NCBI GenBank assembly: GCA_009726095.1
Contig: WLMZ01000003.1
Location: forward strand, 1-64,000
Length of the DNA stretch: 64,000 nucleotides
Origin: Actinomycetota bacterium
GTDB taxonomy: Bacteria; Actinomycetota; Acidimicrobiia; Acidimicrobiales; Ilumatobacteraceae
Reading direction: 5' to 3'
Shown one piece after another: positions 48,763 to 57,756 of the stretch; positions within the stretch are counted from its first letter, which is position 1, and every line of letters begins with the position of its first letter. The position numbers and the translations under genes were made by a program. A model generated the notes under the pieces. The model was not told the origin of the DNA, ran no database searches, and was given only the letters and a program-made list of their open reading frames with translations.

Positions 48763-49529
48763 CAGGCTTCTCGGGTGACGGCGCGGTGGCGGGCGGTCAG
48801 TTGGCGCACCAGCATGAGATAGGCAACCGCTGCGGCAATCTGTACGCAGGTGGACACCATGGTGATGGTGAAGTTGTCGTTGAAGTTCTTCGCCGCGGCG
48901 ACCGTGGTCTGACTGCGGATGTTTGCACCGCTGAACGTGACGGTGATGAACAGCAGGGGCAGGAGTCCGTAGAGCACCCACCACACGGTGAGCAGGGGTG
49001 CCACGGGGTTCTTCTTCCACTCCGGCGACGAGGTGGGTTCTGACTGCTTCCAGAGTTCGCGCAGCATCAGGTAGGGAATGACGTACAGCACGCACGCCGG
49101 CAGGAACCAGCCGCCGATCGCCCAACCCGGCGTCCAGGTGCCGATGCGCCCGAGGGCCCTGTTGTTGCGTGCCATGCGGTACATCCAGATGATCGTGAGC
49201 ACGAACGCAGCGATCATCGCCAGGCTCGTCAGGCTGCTGGCAATCACGTTCAACCCGAACGAGCGCTTGAACTCGTTCTCGGTGATGCTGCCGGCCAGGA
49301 GGTCGCGGGCCTTGCTGCGCAGGCCGAAGCTGACCAGCAGGGTCACGAGATCGAGCGGGATGATGACCATCATCAGGGTGCCGATTGCGCGGGCGATGCC
49401 GCCGATGTTCTGCAGGCCGCCCGATTGGGCGATGTTCAGCGAAAGTGGTGGTGGTGGTGGCGGTGGCGGAGTCGGTCCCCGCCGAGGCAGATCGCCCGCA
49501 TTGGAAGCGGGCGGATCGAGTTCGGTCAT
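48762..49529 (-). CDS. DUF4328-like membrane protein with poly-Pro N-terminus
   Basis: IWMYRMARNNRALGRIGTWTPGWAIGGWFLPACVLYVIPYLMLRELWK. Confidence 0.75.
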   Translation of the reverse strand: MTELDPPASNAGDLPRRGPTPPPPPPPPLSLNIAQSGGLQNIGGIARAIGTLMMVIIPLDLVTLLVSFGLRSKARDLLAGSITENEFKRSFGLNVIASSLTSLAMIAAFVLTIIWMYRMARNNRALGRIGTWTPGWAIGGWFLPACVLYVIPYLMLRELWKQSEPTSSPEWKKNPVAPLLTVWWVLYGLLPLLFITVTFSGANIRSQTTVAAAKNFNDNFTITMVSTCVQIAAAVAYLMLVRQLTARHRAVTREA

Positions 49530-49597
49530 ACCGTGAATCTAGTGCTGACCCTCCACAGTGAGCAGGTCGAGCGGCCGGCCGCTGGCACAATGGTCGG

Positions 49598-50209
49598 ATG
49601 GGCTTCTTCGAACGGAATCGCAACGAACTGAGCGACAAGGGGATCGATCCCGATCGTCTGCCGCCGGGGCAGTACCTCACTGATCGGTTCCCGGTGCTGC
49701 ACGTGGGCGATGTGCCCACCTACGAACCGGGCGAGTGGACCCTCACCGTGTTCGGCATGGTCGACGAGCCGTTCACCCTCACCCTCGACGACCTACGCGC
49801 GTTGCCCTCGATCACCCCCACGTTCGACATCCACTGCGTCACCAAGTGGTCGAAGTTCGACACCACCTGGACCGGCGTGCGGGTGCGCGACCTGTTTGAG
49901 CGCGCCGGCGTTCAGGCCGGGGCCACGCACGTGATGGAACACGCCGAATTCGGCTACACCACCAACATCCCCCTCGTCGACATCACCACCGACGATGCCA
50001 TGGTGGCGTACGCGTTCGAGGGCGAGGACATCGAACCCATCCATGGCGGCCCGGTGCGCATCGTGGTGCCGCACCTGTATTTCTGGAAGAGCGCGAAGTG
50101 GGTGCGTGGCCTTGAGTTGCGCGACCGTGACACCCCCGGCTTCTGGGAGAAGAACGGCTACAACATGTACGGCGACCCCTTCAAGGAACAGCGCCACTGG
50201 GGCGACTGA
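49598..50209 (+). CDS. sulfite oxidase-like molybdopterin oxidoreductase (YedY/MsrP-related)
   Basis: FDIHCVTKWSKFDTTWTGVRVRDLFERAGV; GGPVRIVVPHLYFWKSAKWVRGLEL. Confidence 0.92.
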   Translation: MGFFERNRNELSDKGIDPDRLPPGQYLTDRFPVLHVGDVPTYEPGEWTLTVFGMVDEPFTLTLDDLRALPSITPTFDIHCVTKWSKFDTTWTGVRVRDLFERAGVQAGATHVMEHAEFGYTTNIPLVDITTDDAMVAYAFEGEDIEPIHGGPVRIVVPHLYFWKSAKWVRGLELRDRDTPGFWEKNGYNMYGDPFKEQRHWGD

Positions 50210-50299
50210 GGCACTGGACAGGTGTCTGCTTGACGGGCATGCTGTCCCTACGTCGAGGGGAGCCTCGATGGCTTGGATGCACCGAGAGTGGGAGATCCG

Positions 50300-51178
50300 A
50301 TGTCGGACGCCGATGAGATCCGAGACGCGCAGCGAACGGCGTGGGCCGGCCTCTCGGTGAGCTGGGAGAAATGGGACTCGGTCATCATGGATCAGCTGCG
50401 TCCGGTCAGCGCAGCGATCATCGATCGTCTCGATCTTGCTGACGGTCATCAGCACCTTGACATCGCCGCTGGCACGGGTGAGCCCGGTTTGAGTATCGCC
50501 CGACTCATGCCGAGGGGTCGCGTCGTCTTGACAGACCTCGTCGCAGACATGCTGGAGGTGGCCGCCCGACGCGCCAGCGCCCAAGGGATTGTCAACGCCG
50601 AGACGACGGTGTGCAGCGCGGACGACCTGCCATTCAACGACGCTGCATTCGACAGCGTCTCCGTTCGTTTCGGGTACATGTTCTTCCCCGACATGATCAA
50701 GGCGACGGCCGAGTTCGTGCGCGTGCTGAAGCCTGGCGGACGTCTCTGTTCGTCGGTATGGGTCAAGCCTGCGGAGAATCCGTGGACAACGATCGCCATG
50801 CAGGCAATCGCGACCGAGTTGGTGGTGCCGGCACCCGACCCGGACAGGCCGAACATGTTTCGGTGCGCTGCGCCGGGATACGTCAGCACTCTGTACGAGG
50901 GTGCCGGGCTGAGCGACGTCGCCGAGTGGGACGTTCACGTCGAACTCGTCACGCGATCGTCCGACGAGTATTGGGAGATGATCAGCGAGCATGTCTCGCT
51001 CGCAGCCGCGGCGCTTCAGCAGGTCGACAAACAGGCGCGGGAGCGCATTCGGACACACGCCATTGCAACGGTGAGCGCGTTCGAGAAGGACGGCAAGATC
51101 CGGGTTCCCGGCGTGGCGCGGTGCATCGTGGGAACGAAACCGGCGATGAGCGGCAGGATCAGCGGAGCGCCCAGCTGA
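50300..51178 (+). CDS. class I SAM-dependent methyltransferase (UbiE-like)
   Basis: HLDIAAGTGEPGLSIARLM, FDSVSVRFGYMFFPD, LKPGGRLCSSVW. Confidence 0.9.
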   Translation: MSDADEIRDAQRTAWAGLSVSWEKWDSVIMDQLRPVSAAIIDRLDLADGHQHLDIAAGTGEPGLSIARLMPRGRVVLTDLVADMLEVAARRASAQGIVNAETTVCSADDLPFNDAAFDSVSVRFGYMFFPDMIKATAEFVRVLKPGGRLCSSVWVKPAENPWTTIAMQAIATELVVPAPDPDRPNMFRCAAPGYVSTLYEGAGLSDVAEWDVHVELVTRSSDEYWEMISEHVSLAAAALQQVDKQARERIRTHAIATVSAFEKDGKIRVPGVARCIVGTKPAMSGRISGAPS

Positions 51179-51190
51179 CAGACTCTGGTC

Positions 51191-52414
51191 ATGACTGAAC
51201 CTGTGACTACCGACCCTGTTGCTCGGGGGCCGTTGGTCGGCATCCGCGTGCTCGACCTGTCGTCGGTGGTGATGGGGCCGTGGGCCACGCAGATCCTCGG
51301 TGACCTCGGTGCTGACGTGATCTGCGTCGAGGAGTCGCACGGTGACACCAATCGCATCATGGGTCCCGGACCCGAGCCGGGCATGTCGGGCGTGGCGCTG
51401 AACCTGTTGCGCAACAAGCGCAACCTGTGCCTGGATTTGAAGCAGCCTGCCGCACGCGAGGCGTTCCTGCGCCTGGCCGCGACCTGCGACGTGTTGGTCA
51501 CCAACCTGCGCCCCGCCCCACTGGCGCGCCTCGGGCTCGGCTACGACGCCGTCCGGGCCGTACGACCGGACCTCGTGATGTGCCAGGCCCACGGCTGGCC
51601 ATCTGATGGCCCCGATGCAAACCGCCCGGCGTACGACGATGTCATCCAGGCCAGTTGCGGCATTGCCGACACCTTTGTGCTGCAGGGTGGCGCACCGGCG
51701 CTGGTGCCCACACTGGTCGCCGACAAGGTGGCTGGGCTCACGTTGGTCTATGCGATCCTCGCTGCCCTGTTCCACCGTGAGCGCACGGGTGAGGGCCAGT
51801 TCGTGGAGGTACCGATGATCGACGCGCTCACGTCGTTCACTCTGGTCGAGCACGGCTGCGCGGCCATTCCCGAGCCGCCGCTCGGCCCGGCCGGCTATCG
51901 GCGTATCACCGCCCCCGAGCGCAGGCCGTTTGCGACCACCGACGGGTGGGTCTCAGTCCTGCCGTACTCGGCGAGCAACTACAACGACATGTTCTGCGAG
52001 GGCGGCCGTCACGATCTGGTTGACGATCCGCGTATCGAGACAGCAGCCAGCCGGATGCGCTCGGCCGGCGAGTTGTATGCGACCATCGCCCCGATCGTGT
52101 CGACGCGTTCGACGGAGTTCTGGATGCAGTTCTGCAGCGAGCGCGATATCCCAGCGGGCATCGTGCGCGGGCTCGGCGAGCTGGTCGGTGAACTCCCCGT
52201 CGTCGAGCACCCGCGCAGCGGCAGCTATCGCCAGATCCCATCGCCCGTGCGGTTCTCGGCCACACCGGCCTCGGTGCGTCGCCATGCGCCGCTCACCGGC
52301 GAGCACAGCCGCGAGGTGCTACGCGAGGTCGGCTTCAGCGATGATGCCGTTGACGCCCTGGGAGCCACCGGGGCGTTGGGCCGCCGGTTCGAGGACCGCA
52401 CTGGCTACAGCTGA
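51191..52414 (+). CDS. family III CoA-transferase (CaiB/BaiF)
   Basis: GIRVLDLSSVVMGPWATQILGDLGADVICVE, PAYDDVIQASCGIA (catalytic Asp). Confidence 0.95.
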   Translation: MTEPVTTDPVARGPLVGIRVLDLSSVVMGPWATQILGDLGADVICVEESHGDTNRIMGPGPEPGMSGVALNLLRNKRNLCLDLKQPAAREAFLRLAATCDVLVTNLRPAPLARLGLGYDAVRAVRPDLVMCQAHGWPSDGPDANRPAYDDVIQASCGIADTFVLQGGAPALVPTLVADKVAGLTLVYAILAALFHRERTGEGQFVEVPMIDALTSFTLVEHGCAAIPEPPLGPAGYRRITAPERRPFATTDGWVSVLPYSASNYNDMFCEGGRHDLVDDPRIETAASRMRSAGELYATIAPIVSTRSTEFWMQFCSERDIPAGIVRGLGELVGELPVVEHPRSGSYRQIPSPVRFSATPASVRRHAPLTGEHSREVLREVGFSDDAVDALGATGALGRRFEDRTGYS

Positions 52415-52434
52415 CCTGACCAGTACCCGCCCGA

Positions 52435-53172
52435 TCAGAACGAGGTGACGCAGTACCGGTCGCCGTGCGGCAGCGAGGTCTCGATGGCGGGATCGGTATC
52501 GCCGTAGAGGGCCTTCAGCATGCCCCTGACCATGCCGCGGTCGACCGCGCAGATCACGGGGTTGTCGATGGCGACATCGCCGAACGGGCAATGGTTGTTG
52601 ATGATGCGCAGTTGGTTGTTGCGCTGATCGGCATGTGCGGCGAAGCCGTGCGCGGTCAGCGCATCGGCAACGGTGTGCAGCGCCGAGCGGAACGAACGCT
52701 GCACCACATCGCCGTCGGCGGCGGCGCCCTGCAACGCGAGGGCCATCGTGCGCCCGTATTCGATACCGACATCCTCGGCCATCGCCTCGGCCTGTTCGCG
52801 CGGCAGCATGGACAACGCCCGACCCAGCAGGGTGAGCACCAGATCGTCGCTACGCACCGGGAACTCGAGCGGCTCGGCATCGGCGGCGGCCCGGTAGTGC
52901 TTCGATGGCCGGCCGGCACCGCCGCCCTCGGTGCGTTCCACGGCCACTTCCACATAGCCGCCGGCGGCGAGCTTGTCGAGGTGATGCCGGGCCACGTTTG
53001 GGTGCAGACCGAAGTGCTCGGCCACCTGTGCAGCGGTCACGCCGTTGGCGGATTCGCGGGTGAACAGGTAGATGCCGCGGCGGGTTGGGTCGCCGAAGGC
53101 AGAGGTGATCGCTGTGACTTGCGCGCTGAATGCACCCGGTGTGAGCCCGGAGGTGGGTGCCGTGGAAGTCAT
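52435..53172 (-). CDS. SufR-like winged-HTH regulator with predicted Fe-S ligands
   Basis: HTH FGLHPNVARHHLDKLAAGGYVEV; C-terminal CPFGDVAIDNPVIC (C-X12-C) plus RYCVTSF; divergent from Mrp. Confidence 0.8.
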   Translation of the reverse strand: MTSTAPTSGLTPGAFSAQVTAITSAFGDPTRRGIYLFTRESANGVTAAQVAEHFGLHPNVARHHLDKLAAGGYVEVAVERTEGGGAGRPSKHYRAAADAEPLEFPVRSDDLVLTLLGRALSMLPREQAEAMAEDVGIEYGRTMALALQGAAADGDVVQRSFRSALHTVADALTAHGFAAHADQRNNQLRIINNHCPFGDVAIDNPVICAVDRGMVRGMLKALYGDTDPAIETSLPHGDRYCVTSF

Positions 53173-53185
53173 GGCGGTATTCTAC

Positions 53186-53210
53186 CTATCTGGATAGTGG
53201 TAATTACCGC
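53186..53210. promoter_or_regulatory. Palindrome cluster in sufR-like/mrp intergenic region: CTATC-TG-GATAG and GGTAATTACC
   Basis: Two short perfect dyads 53186-53197 and 53199-53208, next to a TAGAAT -10 for the minus-strand gene (53179-53184). Confidence 0.5.
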
Positions 53211-53248
53211 ACCCACCTCCGCACCCAACCACGCCGCCTGGAGCGCAC

Positions 53249-54391
53249 ATGCCCACCCCCGATCAGATCATCGAAGCGCTGCGGCCCGTCGAGGATCCCG
53301 AGCTGCACCGTTCCATCGTCGATCTGGGCATGGTGCGCAATGTCGATGTCCGTGCCGATGGCTCGGTGGGCGTGCTCATCGCCCTCACCATTGCTGGCTG
53401 CCCGCTGCGCAACGAGATCCAGAACCGGGTCACCGGTGCGCTTGTGCCGCTCGGCGTCACCAGCGTGGCGTTGGACTTCACCGTCATGACCGATCAAGAG
53501 CGCGAAGACCTGCGCATGAAGCTGCACGGCAACCCCGCTGGCACCGCCGGCCAGGGCCAGGCGCACGGCCACGCCGAGGGCCGCAAGATCCCGTTCTCCG
53601 AGACCGGCTCGAAGACCCGCCCGCTGCTGATTGCATCGGGCAAGGGTGGCGTCGGCAAGAGCACCGTCACCACCAACCTGGCCGTTGCGTTGGCGGCGCA
53701 GGGCTACAGCGTGGGTGTGGTCGACGCCGACATCTACGGCTACAGCATCCCGCGAATGCTCGGCACCGACCGTGACCCGGTGGCCATCGACCAGATGCTC
53801 ATCCCGCCCGAGGCGTGGGGTGTTCGTTGCATTTCCATTGGCTACTTCGTGCCCGAGGGACAGGCCGTCATCTGGCGCGGCCCCATGCTGCACAAGGCAC
53901 TCGAGCAGTTCCTCACCGACGTGTTCTGGGACGAGCCCGATTTCCTGCTCATCGACATGCCGCCCGGCACCGGCGACATCGCCCTGTCGCTCAGCCAGTA
54001 CCTGCCCCGCGGCGAGGTGTACGTGGTCACCACGCCACAGCAGGCTGCACAAAAGGTTGCCCGCCTGTCCGCCGCCATGGCTGCCAAGGTGAACCTGCCC
54101 GTGAAGGGCGTCATCGAGAACATGAGCTGGTTCGCCGGCGACGACGGCACGCGTTATGAGATCTTCGGCAGCGGTGGCGGCCAGGAACTGGCAGACGAAC
54201 TCGGCGTGCCGCTGCTCGGTCAGCTGCCGTTGGTGCCAGCGCTACGTGAGGGCGGCGACGATGGCCATCCCATCGCGGCCGTCGATCCCGGCAGCGAAGC
54301 GGGCGCCCTCTTCCACGAGATCGCCCGTCGCATTGCCACCGAGCTCAAGCCGAAGAAGGTCTTCAGCGCCAGCCTCAAGATCAACGGCTGA
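53249..54391 (+). CDS. mrp: Mrp/NBP35/ApbC-family Fe-S cluster carrier ATPase
   Basis: N-terminal DUF59/MIP18 domain; ASGKGGVGKSTVTTNLAVALA; LLIDMPPGTGDIALSLSQ. Confidence 0.96.
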   Translation: MPTPDQIIEALRPVEDPELHRSIVDLGMVRNVDVRADGSVGVLIALTIAGCPLRNEIQNRVTGALVPLGVTSVALDFTVMTDQEREDLRMKLHGNPAGTAGQGQAHGHAEGRKIPFSETGSKTRPLLIASGKGGVGKSTVTTNLAVALAAQGYSVGVVDADIYGYSIPRMLGTDRDPVAIDQMLIPPEAWGVRCISIGYFVPEGQAVIWRGPMLHKALEQFLTDVFWDEPDFLLIDMPPGTGDIALSLSQYLPRGEVYVVTTPQQAAQKVARLSAAMAAKVNLPVKGVIENMSWFAGDDGTRYEIFGSGGGQELADELGVPLLGQLPLVPALREGGDDGHPIAAVDPGSEAGALFHEIARRIATELKPKKVFSASLKING

Positions 54392-54412
54392 GATCACATC
54401 CGGCTGCGCCGC

Positions 54413-55051
54413 CTATTGGCGCGCCGCTGCGTATTCGACGACGCGCTCGATGACCGCGTTGTCCACCTTGTGGACCGCACCGGCGTCGAACGGTGGCTGG
54501 GGGTCGTATTCGATCATCAGCTGGCAGGCCTTTGCCGCCGTGGTGTCCACGAGGATCTCCACCAGGCGCAGCGCCATGTCGATGCCGCTCGAGACGCCCG
54601 CTGCGGTGATGATGCGCTGTTCGAGGTGCTCGACCACTCGTTCGCTGGTGGGAACGGCGCCGAGATCGGCCAGCGTGGGTAGGACCGACCAGTATGTGGT
54701 GGCGGTCAGGCCGTTCAGCAGGCCAGCTGCGCCGAGCACCAGCGATCCGGTGCACACGCTGGTGGTGTACAGCGACGTCTCGTGAGCGGTGCGCACCCAG
54801 TTCAGGACCCGTTCATCGTGCATCAGGGCGCGTGTGCCCACGCCACCGGGGAACACCACGATGTCGGGGCGTGGGATGTCCTCGAACTCGGCATCCACGG
54901 TGATGCCGAGGAACCCGTTCTCGCTGCGCACCTCGCCGGTGTTGTGGCCGATGAAGGTCACGTCGAAGCCGGGTATGCGCTGGAGCACCTCGTACGGGCC
55001 GATGCCGTCGAGCGCAGTGAAGCGGGCGAAGAGCGGGATGGCGATCTGCAT
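54413..55051 (-). CDS. DJ-1/PfpI family protein
   Basis: PDIVVFPGGVGTRALM, TTSVCTGSLVLGAAGLLNGLTATTYW (nucleophile Cys). Confidence 0.9.
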   Translation of the reverse strand: MQIAIPLFARFTALDGIGPYEVLQRIPGFDVTFIGHNTGEVRSENGFLGITVDAEFEDIPRPDIVVFPGGVGTRALMHDERVLNWVRTAHETSLYTTSVCTGSLVLGAAGLLNGLTATTYWSVLPTLADLGAVPTSERVVEHLEQRIITAAGVSSGIDMALRLVEILVDTTAAKACQLMIEYDPQPPFDAGAVHKVDNAVIERVVEYAAARQ

Positions 55052-55266
55052 GGTGTGGCGTTTCGTTTCGGTTCGTTGTGGTGGGTGAGCTGAGGGGTTG
55101 CTGCGTGGAGTAGCGGCGAGACCCGCCGGTTGGCTCACCGCCCAATCGTCCCTGCTCTGGATTCTGGCGTCAATGACATTTATCCCATGTTTTACGCCAG
55201 AGGGTGCCGCAATCGGCGGGCGTCCCTACGATGGTCGGTGCATTGACCTGCAGCGAAAGGACCATC

Positions 55267-55500
55267 GTGGACGTACGCATCGGCGTCACCCAAGCACCCC
55301 GTGAGATCAACATCGAGTTGGCCGACGACATCGACCGCGCCGCAGTGAAGGCCAAGGTGGAAGCAGCACTCTCGGGTGCCGTCGACGTGCTGTGGATCAC
55401 CGATAAGAAGGGTCGCGACATCGGCGTCGCTTCCGCAAAGATCGCCTATGTCGAGATCGGGACCACCGAGAGCGAACGGCGCATCGGTTTCGGCGGCTGA
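55267..55500 (+). CDS. DUF3107 family small protein
   Basis: VDVRIGVTQAPREINIELADDIDRAAVKAKVEAAL...ERRIGFGG. Confidence 0.8.
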   Translation: MDVRIGVTQAPREINIELADDIDRAAVKAKVEAALSGAVDVLWITDKKGRDIGVASAKIAYVEIGTTESERRIGFGG

Positions 55501-55534
55501 GGCTCCGCCTCGGCCAATCCCGCAGCGAGGCACC

Positions 55535-56476
55535 GTGCACCTGCTGAATCGCCAACTGCTCTTCGTCACCGGGAAAGGTGGCGTCGGTAAGACAACGGTG
55601 GCGGCCGCCATCGCCCAACTCGCCGCGCAGCAGGGCAAGCGCACTCTGGTCTGCGAGATGGATGCAAAGGGCGCGCTTGCCGCAGCCTTCGACTGCTCGC
55701 CGTTCCCATACGTCGCCAGGCAGGTCGACACCAACCTCTACGGCATGGCGATGAACACCGAGGACTCCTTGCGCGAGTACCTGCGGCTGTTCGTGCGCAT
55801 CCCCTTCGTTGGCCGCATCGGGCCGTTGGCGCGTACCTTCGACTTCGTTGCCGATGCTGCGCCGGGCGTGAAGGAGATCCTTGCCATCGGCAAGCTGTGT
55901 TACGAGGTGCGCGAGCGTCACTACGACCTGGTGGTTGTCGATGCAGAGGCCAGTGGCCACATCGTTGGCCAGATCGGTGCGCCCCGGGTCATCAGCGAAC
56001 TGGTGCAGGTCGGTCTGGTGCGCGAGCAGACCAAGTGGATGCTCGACATCCTTGAAGACCCGGCGCTCACCGGGCTGGTCACGGTCACCACGCCCGAGGA
56101 GATGCCGGTCAACGAGACCATCGAACTGCTCGAACGCGTGCGTGAGCGCACCGAGGTGGATCTCGCCGGCATCATCGTGAACCGCGTCCTGCCCGCCCTG
56201 TTCGGTACACGCGAGACGCAGGTCTTCGACCAGATGTTCAGCCCCGACGCGCAGCGATTGCTCACCGATGCCGCTGGTCGCAGCGTCACCTCGGTGATGG
56301 GAGCGGCGCGCACGAACGAGGCGCGCCGGCGCGTGGGTGCCGGGCATCTCGAACGGTTGCGCGGCGAGCTCGCATCCGACACGCACATGATCTACATCCC
56401 CGAGCTGTTCACCCGCGCCGTTGGTCGGCGCGTTGTCAGCCTGGTGGCCGATGCCCTGGCCGAGGAACTCATCTGA
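55535..56476 (+). CDS. ArsA/Get3-like ATPase, subunit 1
   Basis: LLFVTGKGGVGKTTVAAAIAQLAA (full KGGVGKTT signature). Confidence 0.9.
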   Translation: MHLLNRQLLFVTGKGGVGKTTVAAAIAQLAAQQGKRTLVCEMDAKGALAAAFDCSPFPYVARQVDTNLYGMAMNTEDSLREYLRLFVRIPFVGRIGPLARTFDFVADAAPGVKEILAIGKLCYEVRERHYDLVVVDAEASGHIVGQIGAPRVISELVQVGLVREQTKWMLDILEDPALTGLVTVTTPEEMPVNETIELLERVRERTEVDLAGIIVNRVLPALFGTRETQVFDQMFSPDAQRLLTDAAGRSVTSVMGAARTNEARRRVGAGHLERLRGELASDTHMIYIPELFTRAVGRRVVSLVADALAEELI

Positions 56477-57681
56477 TGGCCGGCGCCAGGACGCCCGGCT
56501 CCGATCGCCCGGTGGCCGCTCACTCGGTCGTTGGCATCGCCGACCTGTTGGCTGCCAAGGAGATGGTCATCGTGTGTGGCAGCGGCGGCGTCGGCAAGAC
56601 CACCATCGCAGCGTCGCTGGCGGCAGAGGCGGTGGTGCATGTCGGCGGTCGCGTGCTGGTACTCACCGTCGACCCTGCGCGGCGGTTGGCCAACGCGCTC
56701 GGGCTACAGGCATTCGGTAATGCCGAAACACAGATCCCTGCCGAGGCGTTCAGCGCCGCTGGCGTGACGCCGCGTGGCGAACTGTGGGCGGCGATGCTCG
56801 ACACGAAAGCCGGGTGGGACGAACTGATCCACCGCCACGCACCCGATCCCGAGATCCGCGACACCGTGTTGGCCAACCCGCTCTACCAGAACATCACCGG
56901 CCGGTTCGTGCAGAGCCACGACTACATCGCAATGGAGCGGCTGCACGAGATCCACGCGACGGGCCTGTACGACCTCGTCATCATCGATACGCCGCCGTCG
57001 CGCAATGCGCTCGACATCCTCGATGCTCCGGGGCGGATGATGGAGTTCTTCGGCAGCCGGCTGCTGCGCTGGCTCACCGTGCCGTATCGGTCGCGCCTGT
57101 TCACAGCGGCGTCGAAACCCTTCTATCAGGTGGCCGACCGCGTGCTCGGCTCGCGGTTCTTGCAGGACATCGCCGAGTTCTTCGTGCTGTTCCAGACGAT
57201 GGAGCAGGGGTTCATCGAGCGTGCGCGCGAGGTCGAGAGCCTGCTGTCCGATCAGCGCACCAGCTTCTTGGTGGTGTCCACACTCGAGGCGGCACCGGCA
57301 CACGAAGCTGCGTTTCTGGCCACGGCATTGCGTGATCGCCAGCTGCCCCTCGGCGGCATCGTCATCAACCGGTCCATGCCCACGGTGCTGCGCGAACCAG
57401 CAGTGGCCAAGGCGGCTGGCAAGCTGCGCAAGGCCGCACAGGCGGGTGCGCTGGCCGACGACCTCGGCCGGCTGCTGTCCGCTGATGCCGTGGTCGTGCG
57501 AGGCGTGCTCACCGAGGTGGCCGACCGCTTCCACGACATTGCAATGGTGGCCGCCCGTGAGGCAGAGCGCCGCAGCGAGCTCGAGCGTCTCGCTCCGTTC
57601 ACCGTGACCGCACCCTCGCTCGAACACGACATTCACGATCTGCGCGGCCTGCTCGAGCTGGGAGATCATCTCTGGGGCTAG
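56476..57681 (+). CDS. ArsA/Get3-like ATPase, subunit 2
   Basis: IVCGSGGVGKTTIAASLAAEA; TVDPARRLANALGL; translationally coupled to subunit 1. Confidence 0.9.
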   Translation: MAGARTPGSDRPVAAHSVVGIADLLAAKEMVIVCGSGGVGKTTIAASLAAEAVVHVGGRVLVLTVDPARRLANALGLQAFGNAETQIPAEAFSAAGVTPRGELWAAMLDTKAGWDELIHRHAPDPEIRDTVLANPLYQNITGRFVQSHDYIAMERLHEIHATGLYDLVIIDTPPSRNALDILDAPGRMMEFFGSRLLRWLTVPYRSRLFTAASKPFYQVADRVLGSRFLQDIAEFFVLFQTMEQGFIERAREVESLLSDQRTSFLVVSTLEAAPAHEAAFLATALRDRQLPLGGIVINRSMPTVLREPAVAKAAGKLRKAAQAGALADDLGRLLSADAVVVRGVLTEVADRFHDIAMVAAREAERRSELERLAPFTVTAPSLEHDIHDLRGLLELGDHLWG

Positions 57682-57756
57682 CCAGATGCGGCAGACTCAG
57701 GGAGAAACGTCGCAGACAGCCAGAACACGGCCAGCAGGACATCCAACAGGAGCATC

